Origin: Omphiscola glabra
Taxonomy: Eukaryota; Mollusca; Gastropoda; Lymnaeidae
Direction: 5' to 3'
NCBI GenBank assembly: GCA_964017045.1
Contig: OZ024794.1
Coordinates: forward strand, 53,792,608 to 53,856,607
DNA length: 64,000 bases
Shown here: positions 1-11,478 of the stretch, piece by piece
Position numbering within the stretch: the first letter of the stretch is position 1
Layout of the letters: every line of letters begins with the position of its first letter
Notes under the pieces: model-generated
Seen by the model: the letters and a program-made list of their open reading frames with translations, nothing else
The model's database searches: none
Told to the model about the DNA's origin: nothing
Program-made: the position numbers and the translations under genes

Positions 1-1956
1 TAATGTCATCTAATGATTTCCCAACCAATGAGAAATTCAAATATTTCAAACAATAATGAATGTACTTATTTACATCAACTTCAAGCGATCAACTTTATAT
101 GAACTTTATATCAATCAACTTTACAATTTCATGAGTGGACATATTGTTGGTTCACTGTGTCCTTGTAGTGTAACTAAAATGGCGGTATTATCTGCTGCCG
201 GTCCAATTAGGCGCAGACATAACAGATACAAATATATTTTAACCCATTGATTTTACATTCTACTACGTCTTTAAGTTGCCCCCCCCCCCCACTTTTTTTT
301 TTTTTTTCATTTTGAGTATTTTACATTTGAAGTCTTGTCTTGTTACTTGACCCGTGTCCATTTCCCACAGTGAAAGTCTCTTATAAAGAAAACCCAATCA
401 TAAAAAAAAATTGATAACCGACAATATTTATTTAACGAGGTGAAGGTAGATGTCAGGTTGTTTATTTCGCCCTAGACAAGGACAGGTATATGCCACCACC
501 CTCCCCCCACAAACGCCCCACCCTCCCTAAAAAACCATTGTAAGAGCAGAAGTTTTATACAAAAATCAAAGCAAGTGGTTAGAAGCTTGCTAATTTTTTT
601 TACATTTTTTCAACCTCTCCCCACCCCCTACCCCCCCCCCCCCCATGGAGCAAATTAATGTTATCATGCCCCCTATTACTTTATACATTTTTAAACTAAT
701 ATTATTAGGAAAAGCATTTGGAGCCCAGGCTTATGACCAGTATTTCTTTCAGACAGTTTCATGGGGGGGGGGGGCGCATTTCAGGCTGTGTTTTTTTTGG
801 GGGGGTGTTATTTGGGGATTATTGGGGAGGGCAGATCATATATCAGCACCCTATTTTGCCCAGGGCCCGCTCTTACTTCATCACCCAGCCATTCACAAAC
901 ATAAATTCATTCTTATTGTGACGCCCCCTAATCGTAGTTTCACCCCTGGAATCAATATTGTCCTATTATATATGTACCAAACTAAAGAAAAGGCGTATCA
1001 CTTTAGTCCAAGAAAATCCAGTGCTTTCTTTTTAGATAAAAAGGTGTCGGTGCTGTCATGTTAATCGGGGAAGGAGCATAAATTTGAAGGAAAGTAGCGG
1101 TGATATTTGGGGGAGAGGGCTCAGTGAACAACTCAACAGAACTTTTTTTAAATTTAAAATGCAGAGATGCATTTTGGCGCATACCTCCGTTTAGTTTGCC
1201 TCATTATACATTTAATTAATTAGCGCGCAACAGAAGTGATGGTATTGGAAAGTTACATTATTTAATATGCGTTGAAAAAAACATACTTTTTTTGGCAATA
1301 TCACTAACGTTTAATAAAAGTGTTGGACTGCGATAAAGCTTTCAGGTAGATTAATGAGACACAAATGATTTGTGTTAACAAGACAATACAGGTTACGCAT
1401 AAATAATGTTTACCCAGAGTACAATTGGGTCATGCTTGTTAGGATCCCCCATCCCGGCTATGAAAACACAATATGTAGGCACCAAAAGTTGCAACCGAAG
1501 CCGTCTTCTCAAGTGTGAACAGAAAACCACGACTAGTAAGGTTGCTAAGCGTATCCTACAAGATTTCATACATGCAAAAAAAAAAGAATCGAAGTCCAAT
1601 TAAAATAATGCGATGAACTATTATTGTAAATGTCATCGATAATGGGACAACAATGTCTGGGGCAAACAAATGCATGACAACAAAATGTGTTTAGTTGCGA
1701 TCATTATACAGATAGGATCGTTTGGTTCAGGCATAAATGTAGACAAATATTGTTGATGGACGAGCTGGTCAGTGTAAATAATAGTCTGACATAAAAGCGT
1801 CCTATGAGACATGCCGTGTATTAATGTTATGACCTCTTCATGTGCCGCCTTTGGCTCGAATGTTCTCTCAAGGGATCCGCTATAGTGAAGTTGAACAGAA
1901 TAGATAAGAGAGGCAAACTAGGTCCTGGGCTGAGAAATAATGGAATTAAATTGTCC
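1..1956. other. Intergenic DNA without recognised genes
   Basis: AT-rich sequence with several C or G homopolymer runs (for example near 281-290, 632-643 and 764-773). The open frames here, including one of 139 codons at 645-1064, run through G/T-rich low-complexity sequence and resemble no protein family I know. A short segment at 1319-1380 recurs in diverged form near 52109-52175 and belongs to a dispersed repeat. I see no RNA gene. Confidence 0.6.
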
Positions 1957-2167
1957 TACGTCCCGGAATAAGATATGAGGGGACCAACTGTCGCATATTC
2001 TGGCAATGTTTCTATACGTCCCGGGAAAAGATATGAGCGGGCAAAATGTCGCATAGTTCTGACAATTTTCTATACGTCCCGGGAAAGGTTCGAGGGGACC
2101 AAATGTAGCATATTCAGGCAAATTTTCTATACGTCCTGGGATGAGATATGAGGGAACCAAATGTCCC
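1957..2167. repeat. Minisatellite, 58-bp unit, about 3.7 copies
   Basis: The anchor TACGTCC begins at 1957, 2015, 2073 and 2130, giving a period of 57-58 bp. Each unit contains a CCCGGGAA-like core, then GATATGAG and TGTCGCATA-like segments. Copies differ by several substitutions, so the array is not recent. An 85-codon frame on the minus strand crosses it and is a by-product of the repeat. Confidence 0.9.
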
Positions 2168-2280
2168 ATTGTCAATGAAACTGGCTGACATAATTGTTCC
2201 AGAATTTAATACATTTAATTTCCTTATGTAACTGTTCTAAACACATTACTAAACGATTAATGTAAAGATTCTTAAGATTT

Positions 2281-2555
2281 TAATTCCCTTCATTGCTTTC
2301 AAGGAACACGTTTGTCATCACGTTTAGATCAAATACAAACAAGAAACGTGTCACCAATATTTGTGAAGCGGTAGCGCCAAAGTTATGGAATATTTTACCT
2401 CCATCTTTGAGGAGTACTGACAAGGACAAAAAATCATTTAGGAAACATTTAAAGACTTTTTTTTGTTTAATAGATTTGATGACACCAGAGCGCAGTGAGC
2501 ATGCTAAAGTAGCATGGATACCAGCGCTATAGAAGTATCCAATCAATCAATCAAA
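2281..2555 (+). mobile_element. LINE 3' end fragment with (AATC)n tail
   Basis: The + strand frame encodes CEAVAPKLWNILPPSLRS followed by a basic FRKHLKTFF segment. This is the usual last stretch of reverse-transcriptase ORF2 in CR1/L2/Jockey-like LINEs (pattern A.P.LWN.LP..LR followed by FK..LK). It ends in a short AATC repeat at 2541-2554, typical of a LINE 3' tail. Everything upstream in the ORF is missing, as in a 5'-truncated insertion. The assignment to a LINE clade is inference. Confidence 0.7.
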
Positions 2556-5500
2556 GGTCATTTGAATATATAGAAAGAAGTCATTAGACATGGGGGAAGT
2601 GATGCCATTTACGAAGAAGCCATTTCAATGGAATTCATATTTTACAACATGATCAGTGCTTTTTAAGTGTGAATGTGAATGGAAACGTCATATTTAGTAT
2701 ATTATTAAAACATTCACAATTTTTTTTTCAACAATATAACTCTAAATCAATATCAATTTCTAAACAAATGTTTCAACTCTCGTCAGCTTTAATAAAAATT
2801 GAATTTCCAACAGAAATGTGTTTTCACCGTGTTTAATCAAAATTACAGATGAGAATGTTCTATTACGTGCTGTCCTGTTCAATGTTCTATAGTATTTTAT
2901 TATATTCTACCATCCTCCATCATGTTCTACATTAATAAAGCCTTGTATTAAAAGATTATCATTATTCTCCCATAATAAATATGTTGGTAATTAGTTTGCC
3001 GTAAATTAGAAATTGTCCCATGTGCTTGACAGGAATGTATCATTAAAGACGTTGACAAGAAACTGTGGCCATTAAGGACGAAGTTCTGACCCAAATGCTT
3101 AGTGTTACGTCCGTCAAAAATACAATAACCTCTGCCCCCGGGCGAAATTGCTTTAGTTTGCTCGTGTGAGTGGACCAATTAGATTCTAATCGTTTTGTCT
3201 CCTTGGCACGTGGGCCAGACGCCATATTTGATGCTTCTATCTCCCGGGAAGAAACTCTCATGGGCAAGAAACTATTTCGTGCAAGGACAGAAACTCTTCT
3301 GAACGTGGATCTCTTTTACACATATTCTGACATCTGTTTCATCAGTGGATGTTTTTTTAAGTTTCTATCTCCAGGGAAACGCTGGCAATAAACCAATCTA
3401 TGCAGTTGCAGGAAGTTAGTTTACACAACATCTGACATATCATTCTTCGGTGGATCTCACTATGACCCGTTGCAAAGATATGATTCATTAAAATATTTGT
3501 TTAAACAAGACACAAATAAGCCCGGTTGTAATTTAAGACCAACAAAATAATTGTTATTTGAGATATTGCGCGATTTGGGGGTCTCTGTCATTTTGATTAT
3601 GTATGTGGCCTGGTAAATAACAGACTGGTTTCACGTACAGGCACAAGGACAGATGGCATTCGAAGTATCGTTCTACAAACGGTTATACAATTATTTTTTT
3701 TTTTAAATGGGAAAGCCGCATTCTTTCAAGCAGTCATGACATTAGGACTGTGTTAAAAAATATGTGCTCGAAGATCTCAGTGTGGTTCTTACTTTTTATA
3801 TTTCTAATTATTTGTTGTTTCTTGTTTTGTCTTGTCTGCTAAAAAGCAGTTTAGTCGAAACGTCCTTTTAATTGTCCTGTATTTTCATCTCAAGCCTGTG
3901 CTTCACTATTTCCTTCTCAGAAGCCAGCTGAGTTTCAGCAACAGTTTGGGGGAAATTAATGGGAACATTCAGGCTGCATGTGAAAAAACTTTCAGGTGTC
4001 CTTGCGACCAGGAACTCTATTTTGTCTAACATCGTGATGAATTTATGAGTATTTATAGTTTAGGATAGAGCTATTGTTTAGTTTTCAGATACTTCTTTTT
4101 CTCATTCTACTTATTGCAAATACGGTTCTAATGCATTCTTTACAAATGATAATAAATCATCAATTTAAAAATAGATTGTTAAAGGCCTATCGTAGTTTTT
4201 ATTTGAAAAACTCACATTTTATTATAAAAATCTGTTTGCAGTGTTCACGTTACGGAGATTAGCCAGCACTTTGTAGGTAATAAAGAAGCATTAAGAAAAC
4301 TTTCAGCACGATGGCATCCGCTACTTTTCAAGAAACCAGGGTCACATGACTTTTCGAGGCCTTGACGTAGATAGATTTGTTAAATCCAAATTACATAGTT
4401 TTAATAACTGTTAAAATTTTAAATTATTCAATTTACAAAACACAAGTGCTTACAAAAGTGCAGGCAAGTCTTACAGATCGTTGTAAAATATCGCAGATGT
4501 CATTCTACAGCACCACCCATAAAAAACAGAAAGGAAGACTACTTCAGAGTCTTGTAACATTTAGATAACTAGATTTTGTTATATGTCCCGGACTTCAAAC
4601 ACCCGTCTAGAGATAGTACTAATCGATATTACCTATTTCAGAATGCCAATCAACAGTCGTGAGATTGTGGGCATCCATATTGAAGACGGTTTTATGTATT
4701 TCTTCTCTTTTTGTTCCGCATCATACAATTTAATTATGTTTTCGTCTTATTTGAAATAAATGTCCTGGGGACAATGGCTGAGTTAATGAGGAAAACGCTT
4801 CGAACAGATGCCTTAGGTGTTGTTTGTTGTTTTTTTTTAAACAACGCAATAGGAGCGTCATTACTTTATTTCAGTCAAGGAGCTTTTAGGAATAATTAAA
4901 CTATGATGCTATAAGGCGTAAGGAATAACATTGCTTACTGTGAAATAGAAGTTTCATTGTGGGATAATAGTTTAGAATGATGCCAAACTTTGAAGAATTG
5001 AGACCTGAGTAAATACATACAAGCATATATATTTTTACACACACACAAAGATGTATATATAAATATATATTTATATATATATCACAAATAATAGTTCACT
5101 AGATATGTATGTACTGCTGTAACGCTTTGTTCAGCTCGCAAATTTGATTCTCGGACGTTATCACTAATTGGGATTCTGTAACAATACTTAAGATTCAAAT
5201 GAAATGTGGTACTTGAATTCTTGTATTGTCGGGTACTTTAGTAGATTTGAAGCTCATGCATTGCTGTCGCCAATGTTTGGCGAGGCATTTCTAATTATTA
5301 TATAATTATGAATGAAAACCGTTTCGACATAATTATCTGTTATTTAGTCGACGAATGATGCAAAGAACAAGAACTATTGAGTGATTTAAGATTATTCACA
5401 ATATTGAAAAGATGAGACAAAAAAATAAAGTATGTATAAATGCGCGACATTTCCGTTTGTTTAAAGAAAGCTGACCACCCAATGTCATTAATATTGAAAC

Positions 5501-6025
5501 TGTGGTCATCCCTTAAGGACATTTGTTTCACGCGCAAGAGGCAACCAAGGCTACATTGATGCCAGTAAATATTCTGGTCATCTGAATAACATTCTAAATA
5601 AAAGTGTTTCTTTGATCGAGGACATCAGTAATTATGTAAGAAACGTTCAGTAATACATACAGCAACTCGAAATAAGCATTGTTTAACTACATCGGAATCA
5701 ATGTATCCGTGAATAGAGCAATGCGTTATGTAAATAAATACTGCTCATAAACAAGCAGAAGTGATATTCACACGTCTTGAATTCGTACTTGTTTTTGTCA
5801 ACGATGCAGTGGTCCGGCTGCCACTTGACCACACAAGCGAATGGGATTATATGTAAGGAAGTTGTCGTTATGTTTTCGAAATGGGTCACTCCAGGAAAGA
5901 GTAAAGGATTCATTGCGGAGCAATATTTTAGTTCGTGCGTTGCTGAACGTAAAGGGTAATCATGTTTTTGGTTGTTTTTTTTAAAGGGGGAAGAACAATG
6001 TCAACAGATTTTGTTTTTAAAGGCA
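2556..6025. other. Intergenic DNA without recognised genes
   Basis: AT-rich sequence with only short chance frames (76 codons or fewer). It contains a TA-rich microsatellite at about 5036-5085 and a decayed hammerhead-like motif at 3836-3864 (listed separately). No exon with convincing splice sites and homology was seen. Confidence 0.55.
3836..3864 (+). other. Decayed hammerhead-ribozyme-like motif
   Basis: The segment reads CTGCTAA, a short stem-like part ending AGTC, then GAAACGTC. The second half is the GAAA-C-GUC part of a type I hammerhead core with a minimal stem III. The first half deviates from the required CUGANGA at two positions, so it is unlikely to cleave. Such motifs are known from Penelope-like retroelements of animals. 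Interpretation is tentative. Confidence 0.3.
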
Positions 6026-6775
6026 CCAAGTAACACAGTTCTCGAAAGGTACGCTGTCAACAAGTAACACGGTTCTGGAAAGGTACGCTGTCAACAAGTA
6101 ACACGGTTCTGGAAAGGTACTCTGTCAACAAGTAACACGGTTCTCGAAAGGTACGCTGTCATCAAGTAATACGGTTCTGGAAAGGTACTCTGTCAATAAG
6201 TAACACGGTTCTGGAAAGGTACTCTATCACCAAGTAACACGGTTCTGGAAAGGTACTCTGTCACCAGGTAACACGGTTCTGGAAAGGTACTCTGTCACCA
6301 ATTAACACGGTTCTGGAAAGGTACTCTGTCACCAAGTAACACGGTTCTGGAAAGGTACTCTGTCACCAGGTAACACGGTTTTGGAAAGGTACTCTATCAC
6401 CAGGTAACACGGTTCTGGAAAGGTACTCTGTCACCAGGTAACACGGTTTTGGAAAGGTACTCTATCACCAAGTACCACAGTTCTGGAAAGGTACTCTGTC
6501 ACCAAGTAACACGGTTCTGGAAAAGTACTCTGTCACCAGGTAACACGGTTTTGGAAAGGTACTCTATCAACAGGTAATACGGTTCTGGAAAGGTACTCTG
6601 TCACCAGGTAACACGGTTTTGGAAAGGTACTCTATCACCAAGTACCACGGTTCTGGAAAGGTACTCTGTCACCAAGTAACACGGTTCTGGAAAGGTACTC
6701 TGTCACCAAGTAACACGGTTCTGGAAAGGTACTCTATCACCAGGTAACACGGTTCTGGAAAGGTACTCTGTCAAC
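6026..6775. repeat. Minisatellite, 34-bp unit, about 22 copies
   Basis: Regular 34-bp units with the recurring core TAACACGGTTCTGG followed by AAAGGTACTCTGTCACC-like sequence. Variants alternate CAAG or CAGG before the core and TTCTGG or TTTTGG inside it. Blocks of variant types repeat in a higher-order pattern, as expected from unequal exchange or slippage of multi-unit segments. No coding potential. Confidence 0.95.
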
Positions 6776-6969
6776 GGAACGGAAAGTCTGATCGACTTAT
6801 TAACGACTGTGCCTTTCGTCCGAAAACCACTCATTCCTTTACAAACCTGGAGTAGACTATATCCAGAAATGTACCCTATACATAATCCTGGCTCGATTTT
6901 CTGGCTCCGTGAAGCAATTGTCCAACATGTATCGGGTACAAAATGTGCAGCTTTGTCCTTAAACAAGTA

Positions 6970-7218
6970 AAGGACGTATTGCTGATGTTCATGTTGAAGG
7001 ACGTATTGCTGATGTTCGGGTTGAAGGACGTATTGCTGATGTTCGGGTTGAAGGACGTATTGCTGATGTTCGGGTTGAAGGACATATTGCTGATGTTCGG
7101 GTTGAAGGATGTATTGCTGATGTTCGGGTTGAAGGACGTATTGCTGATGTTCGGGTTGAAGGACGTATTGCTGATGTTCAGGTTGAAGGACGTATTGCTG
7201 ATGTTCGGGTTGAAGGAT
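6970..7218. repeat. Minisatellite, 27-bp unit, about 9 copies, open on both strands
   Basis: Units of 27 bp, beginning AAGGACGTATTGCTGATG. Because 27 is a multiple of three and the unit lacks stops in some frames, it produces long frames on both strands: nonapeptide LKDVLLMFG on + and QPEHQQYVL on -. These are treated as by-products of the repeat, since no flanking domain, splice context or conserved protein supports translation. It lies 195 bp beyond the 34-bp array. Confidence 0.92.
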
Positions 7219-8493
7219 GTTTCTCGTAGACTTCATGAAGGGGCGAACACGGAACAGTCTGGAAAACACAGGCGTGATTATCATTACCGAAAATCTTACT
7301 TGGAGATCAGACTTCCTCTTACATAAATGGAAACAATTTACTTCCATAACGGCGCTTCCGTAACAATAGTTTGTAGATAGCGCAATTATGTTTCTTGGTG
7401 CTGTTCTCTTGTAATTGTTCCCTTACCTTTATTCCAACACTACCGCCCTCCCCCCCTTTTTTTCACACTAACTAAATCACCTACGTACGAGAGAAAATGA
7501 TGGACAACTATGAATACCTTTTCCTCCGTCCAGAGACACATTTGCAACAAAAACTGCCCTAAATATAATCATTTTCACTTCTTAGAACACGTGGCGGCCT
7601 GCGCTATGGACCGTTGGTCGATGTACATACACTTTCCAGGTTCGAGAGTGTATGTACTGTTACTTTTGGCGCCTACTGTATAACGTAATTGGTAATGATA
7701 ACTTACTTTAATTAATATCTCTATTCCTAATAAGATTATATGGAAGAACTTTAAACAGTGAAACTTAACGATTAGAAAATAACATTATTTTTTAAAATTT
7801 AAACTATTCCCACAGATTGTAACATATTGTTGGTTTAGTTTTGATTAGTGTTATTGTGTTTTATAGACAGATACATTGCCAATAACCTAAGCCTTTAATA
7901 GCATGTCAAAAGGTGTGTTACATTACACTCCTTTACCCACCCACACCCCAATCTCCTCCAACACCACCACCATCACCAGACCACCACCAACACCCTCCAC
8001 CAATACGTCCAAATGGTTGTCACAAATGGTACCACAACAAGCTGGATTATGTGAATGACGAGGGTATGACCATCTCACAATGTTGCCACTTGTACAAAGT
8101 GTGAATCGATCGATGGACCTTTAAAGTAGGCTGCAGCTCTAAGAAAACAAACATACCCTTAAGATGAAAACCATGTTCAGTCTTAAGAAGTGGCCTCTAA
8201 ATGAGGTCAGAGTTCATAGAAGACATTTTTTTAAAAACAAAAAACGGGGTTTAGAGCGGTTTCTTCTTTACAAACATGAGAAATTAATAAATTGTTTGTA
8301 CTGTAATTATTTGTACTTTAAAACTAAAAATCTGGATGCAGTTGTTGTTTTAAACTTTAAATGATATAAATAAATATTTTCTTATTTAATCTTCGCGTGT
8401 TATGTATAATATAATCATTCATTATTAATTCTTTCATGAAGAATCTAAATCTCCAAGAAAACAAACTTTGTTTATGAATAAACCAGAAGTCTG
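7219..8493. other. Intergenic DNA without recognised genes
   Basis: Unique AT-rich sequence with a CACC-rich patch at about 7925-8000. No family, RNA gene or clear mobile element was recognised. Confidence 0.5.
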
Positions 8494-8773
8494 TAAAAAA
8501 AAAGCGCAAACTTGAGTGGTATGGCCACGTGACCAGAAAACAAGGGCTTGCCAAAGAAATCATGCAGGGCACAACTAGAGGAGGGAGAAGAAGAGGAAGA
8601 CAGAGGATAAGATGGGAAGATAACATCAAAAAGAGTGGACGGGATTAAAACTAGGCGATGCTATGCGTAGTGCAGAAGACCGAGAGGAATAGAGAAGGAT
8701 AGTTTTCATGTCATCTGTGGCGCTCCATCGGTCCAAGGACTAAGTGACATGAGGATGATGATGATGATGAAGA
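8494..8773 (+). mobile_element. LINE 3' end fragment with (GAT)n tail, copy A
   Basis: Translation from 8511 reads LEWYGHVTRKQGLAKEIM, then a GGRRRGRQRIRWEDNI-like basic stretch with frame damage after it. This is the characteristic C-terminal tail of many LINE reverse-transcriptase polyproteins (WYGHV ... GRRRGRQR.RW.D.I). The element ends in a GAT microsatellite at 8753-8770. A second copy of the same segment lies inverted at 57066-57321. Both are 5'-truncated and non-functional. Confidence 0.8.
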
Positions 8774-9867
8774 AATCATTTATTTAATTATGACAATGGT
8801 CGATCGGAAGATCTCGTTGGGCACTTGGGGACGTGTGGATTGTGTCAAAATATCACACAAATTAATTCCATAAATACTAATGTAACATATATAAGAAATT
8901 GGTGCTTCTCTGAAATTATAGTCAGGTTATGCTCGCATTATTTATTCACCTCCTCTATTCGTTGATTTACGTGGATTTGTGTATGTCTTTTGTCTGGCGA
9001 GTAATTGTGCCCTAAGACGTCTTGAAATTAGGATCCCCTAATGACATTAGTGGCATATTTCTTTAATATACCGTGCTTAAAGGGCGCCGATGTGAATTTC
9101 ATTTTCAAAACGGGCCTTTGCCAATCAATACAGCTGAACAAAGTCGTCTGACAGTTGCTCTAATGGAAGTGTTTAGTTCCCTTGCATGATCCGGGATGTG
9201 TAAGGAAAGCTCAAAGGGATGTTATAGTTGATGTAAAAAAAAGTTCAAGATGGGTTCTTTTGGACATAGACCCCTTGACCTTACCCACCTCCACAATAAC
9301 TCTGATTATGGCCGATTTTCTTGTCACCTCCTCTTGCTGCAACTTATATGCTTGGTATGTTTATGATGTGCATTTCTGTATGTTTGTAACCAGACAATTC
9401 AGGAAGGTCTTCTGGCTCGATGGGTATCCTGTTACGCAATATTTACCCTAAAAATAGTATTCGATGTTGTTGTTTTTTTATTTTCTCTTTATATGGATTT
9501 TTTACGTTGTTTTGACTACGTAGGTATTTTGTTTATGTTTGATATTTTGTTTTCATTTTCCTAAAACCTTTCTTTGTTTCCATTTTTTTTTCTTTTTGTT
9601 CTTTTGTTTGGTTGGATTCTTTGTTTAGCGTGTTTGTTTTTTTAACCTAATTTTTTGTTCTTTTTTTTCCTCCGATTTTTTCTTGATCTGGCTAATTTTG
9701 CGTTGGTTATTGGATTCGTTCCTACTACCTTATTGTCGATCAGACCGCGGTTGTCGCTGCCAAAGATTAAGTGTTAGTGATACCTGAATGGTATTTGTCA
9801 TGTTGAACTAAAAAACGTAAAATGTGTTATCTCGCTATATGGACGTTCTCATTATATCAGTTATATC

Positions 9868-9902
<35 letters not shown>

Positions 9903-10360
9903 TCTATCGCATCTAGGATACTTAACGGATTGTGTACATAATCCACACATCAGTATTGAAAGATCCGGGCGTTTATGAAAATTTGGGATTGTTGTTATGA
10001 GCTCGAATTCCAGACACGAAGAGAAACCGTGGCGTGAGGTAATACATTATGGCCGGAAATTGGGTGGCTATTTTTATTCTTATCACGTGTAACTCAAAAC
10101 AAGAAGAGGCGTGTCCAAATATTTTTTTTTAAATCCACATCTTTATTAGAGACAGGATCGCATTTCAAAAAGTTTCATCGGTTGATTTTTAAACGAAACA
10201 ATTTTTAATTATATTTTTTTATACAGATTAAGGAGGTATGAACAATATACATCGGTATCAATGTCTATATTCTAATTACCTTATGCTATTAGTAGCGAAG
10301 TCAGTGATACTGTTACAAAAACAACTATTCGCCCAATGTAGATTCACCTTTCGCTTCTTC
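8774..10360. other. Intergenic DNA, T-rich tract and (AT)n microsatellite
   Basis: Contains a strongly T-rich stretch at about 9460-9690 and an (AT)n microsatellite at about 9872-9900. Short frames only; no gene recognised. Confidence 0.55.
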
Positions 10361-10502
10361 TGCTATGGTTTATTTCTACTGCTATGGTTTATTTCTACAG
10401 ATCTGGTTTATTTCTACTGATATGGTTTATTTCTTCTGCCATGGTTTATTTCTACAGATCTGGTTTATTTATACTGATATGGTTTATTTCTACTGTCATG
10501 GT
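10361..10502. repeat. Minisatellite, about 19-bp unit, 7 copies
   Basis: Units carry the core ATGGTTTATTTCTAC with variable flanks (CTGCT, CAGATC, CTGAT, CTGTC). Copies are imperfect. Confidence 0.85.
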
Positions 10503-10682
10503 CAGAATGAAGTCAACTTTTAAATAGTCACAACTCGTGACTATTTTAGTGACATTATCGAAAAAAAAAGGAGGGGGGAATACCATTTTTAAGGGTACAT
10601 GTGATCCATTTTATTTATTTATTTATTTATTTCTGTTAAAAGTTGTTTGCGTCACTTTTGGAGACCGACTTGTAGATCTAAG

Positions 10683-10710
10683 CCCCCCCCCCCCCCCCCC
10701 CCCCCCCCCC
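10683..10710. repeat. Poly-C run of about 28 bases
   Basis: A near-pure C homopolymer. On the minus strand it is a G-run able to form quadruplex structure, and its length is probably unstable in the animal and in sequencing. Confidence 0.9.
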
Positions 10711-10781
10711 AGAAAAGTGCGAATGTTTTCTGAATGTTCTGGCCCTCCAGTAAATCAGGAATACTTGTTCTTTTATTGAGG

Positions 10782-10914
10782 GTCTGATGTGTCATCACGG
10801 ACCTAAGCTCAACTCGTGAAGGGCCAGCTGGACAGTAGCAGGACAATGGCTGGACAGTAGCAGTAGGTCTGGTGTGTCATCACGGACCTAAGCTCAACTC
10901 GTGAAGGGCCAATT
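10782..10914. repeat. Direct duplication of a 47-bp segment
   Basis: A segment starting GTCTGATGTGTCATCACGG (10782) recurs at about 10867 with one difference near its start. The two copies are 85 bp apart and the spacer already contains the GGCTGGACAGTAGCAG core of the array that follows. This is likely an ancestral or edge part of that array. Confidence 0.85.
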
Positions 10915-11022
10915 TGTGCGAGGGTTTTTTTCACCATATATAGAAGGTTTGGGGCTTTTTTTAATGTTGGTCATGTGTGTGTACGTGTGTGTGTGTGTGT
11001 ACGTATACTAAAAGACATTAGG

Positions 11023-11478
11023 ACTATAGTAGGACTGTGGCAGCACTGTAGTGGGCTGTGGCTGGACAATAGTAGGACTATGGCTGGACAGTAGCAGGGC
11101 AGCACTGTAGTGGGCTGTGACAGGACAATAGTAGGACTATGGCTGGACAGTAGCAGAGCAGCACTGTAGTGGGTTGTGACAGGACAATAGTAGGACTATG
11201 GCTGGACAGTAGCAGAGCAGCACTGTAGTGGGCTGTGGCTGGACAATAGTAGGACTATGGCTGGACAGTAGCAGAGCAGCACTGTAGTGGGTTGTGACAG
11301 GACAATAGTAGGACTATGGCTGGACAGTAGCAGAGCAACACTGTAGTGGGCTGTGGCTGGACAATAGTAGGACTATGGCTGGACAGTAGCAGGGCAGCAC
11401 TGTAGTGGGCTGTGACAGGACAATAGTAGGACTATGGCTGGACGGTAGCAGGACCATGGCTGGACATTAGCTGGGAAG
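11023..11478. repeat. Minisatellite, 59-bp unit, about 7 copies
   Basis: Units of exactly 59 bp built of smaller related modules (CTGTAGTGGG, CTGGACAATAGTAGG, CTATGGCTGGACAGTAGCAG). The internal similarity suggests the 59-bp unit arose by doubling and divergence of a shorter block of about 15-20 bp. Adjacent copies are nearly identical, which indicates recent homogenisation. Confidence 0.95.

Noticed and set aside
645..1064. 139-codon open frame
   Set aside because: Crosses G-runs and T-runs, has no recognisable motif, and an overlapping frame is open too.
6943..7326. 127-codon (+) and 214-codon (-) frames with perfect nonapeptide repeats
   Set aside because: Both come from the same 27-bp minisatellite, lack a recognisable flanking domain, and the minus frame simply continues into the 34-bp array.
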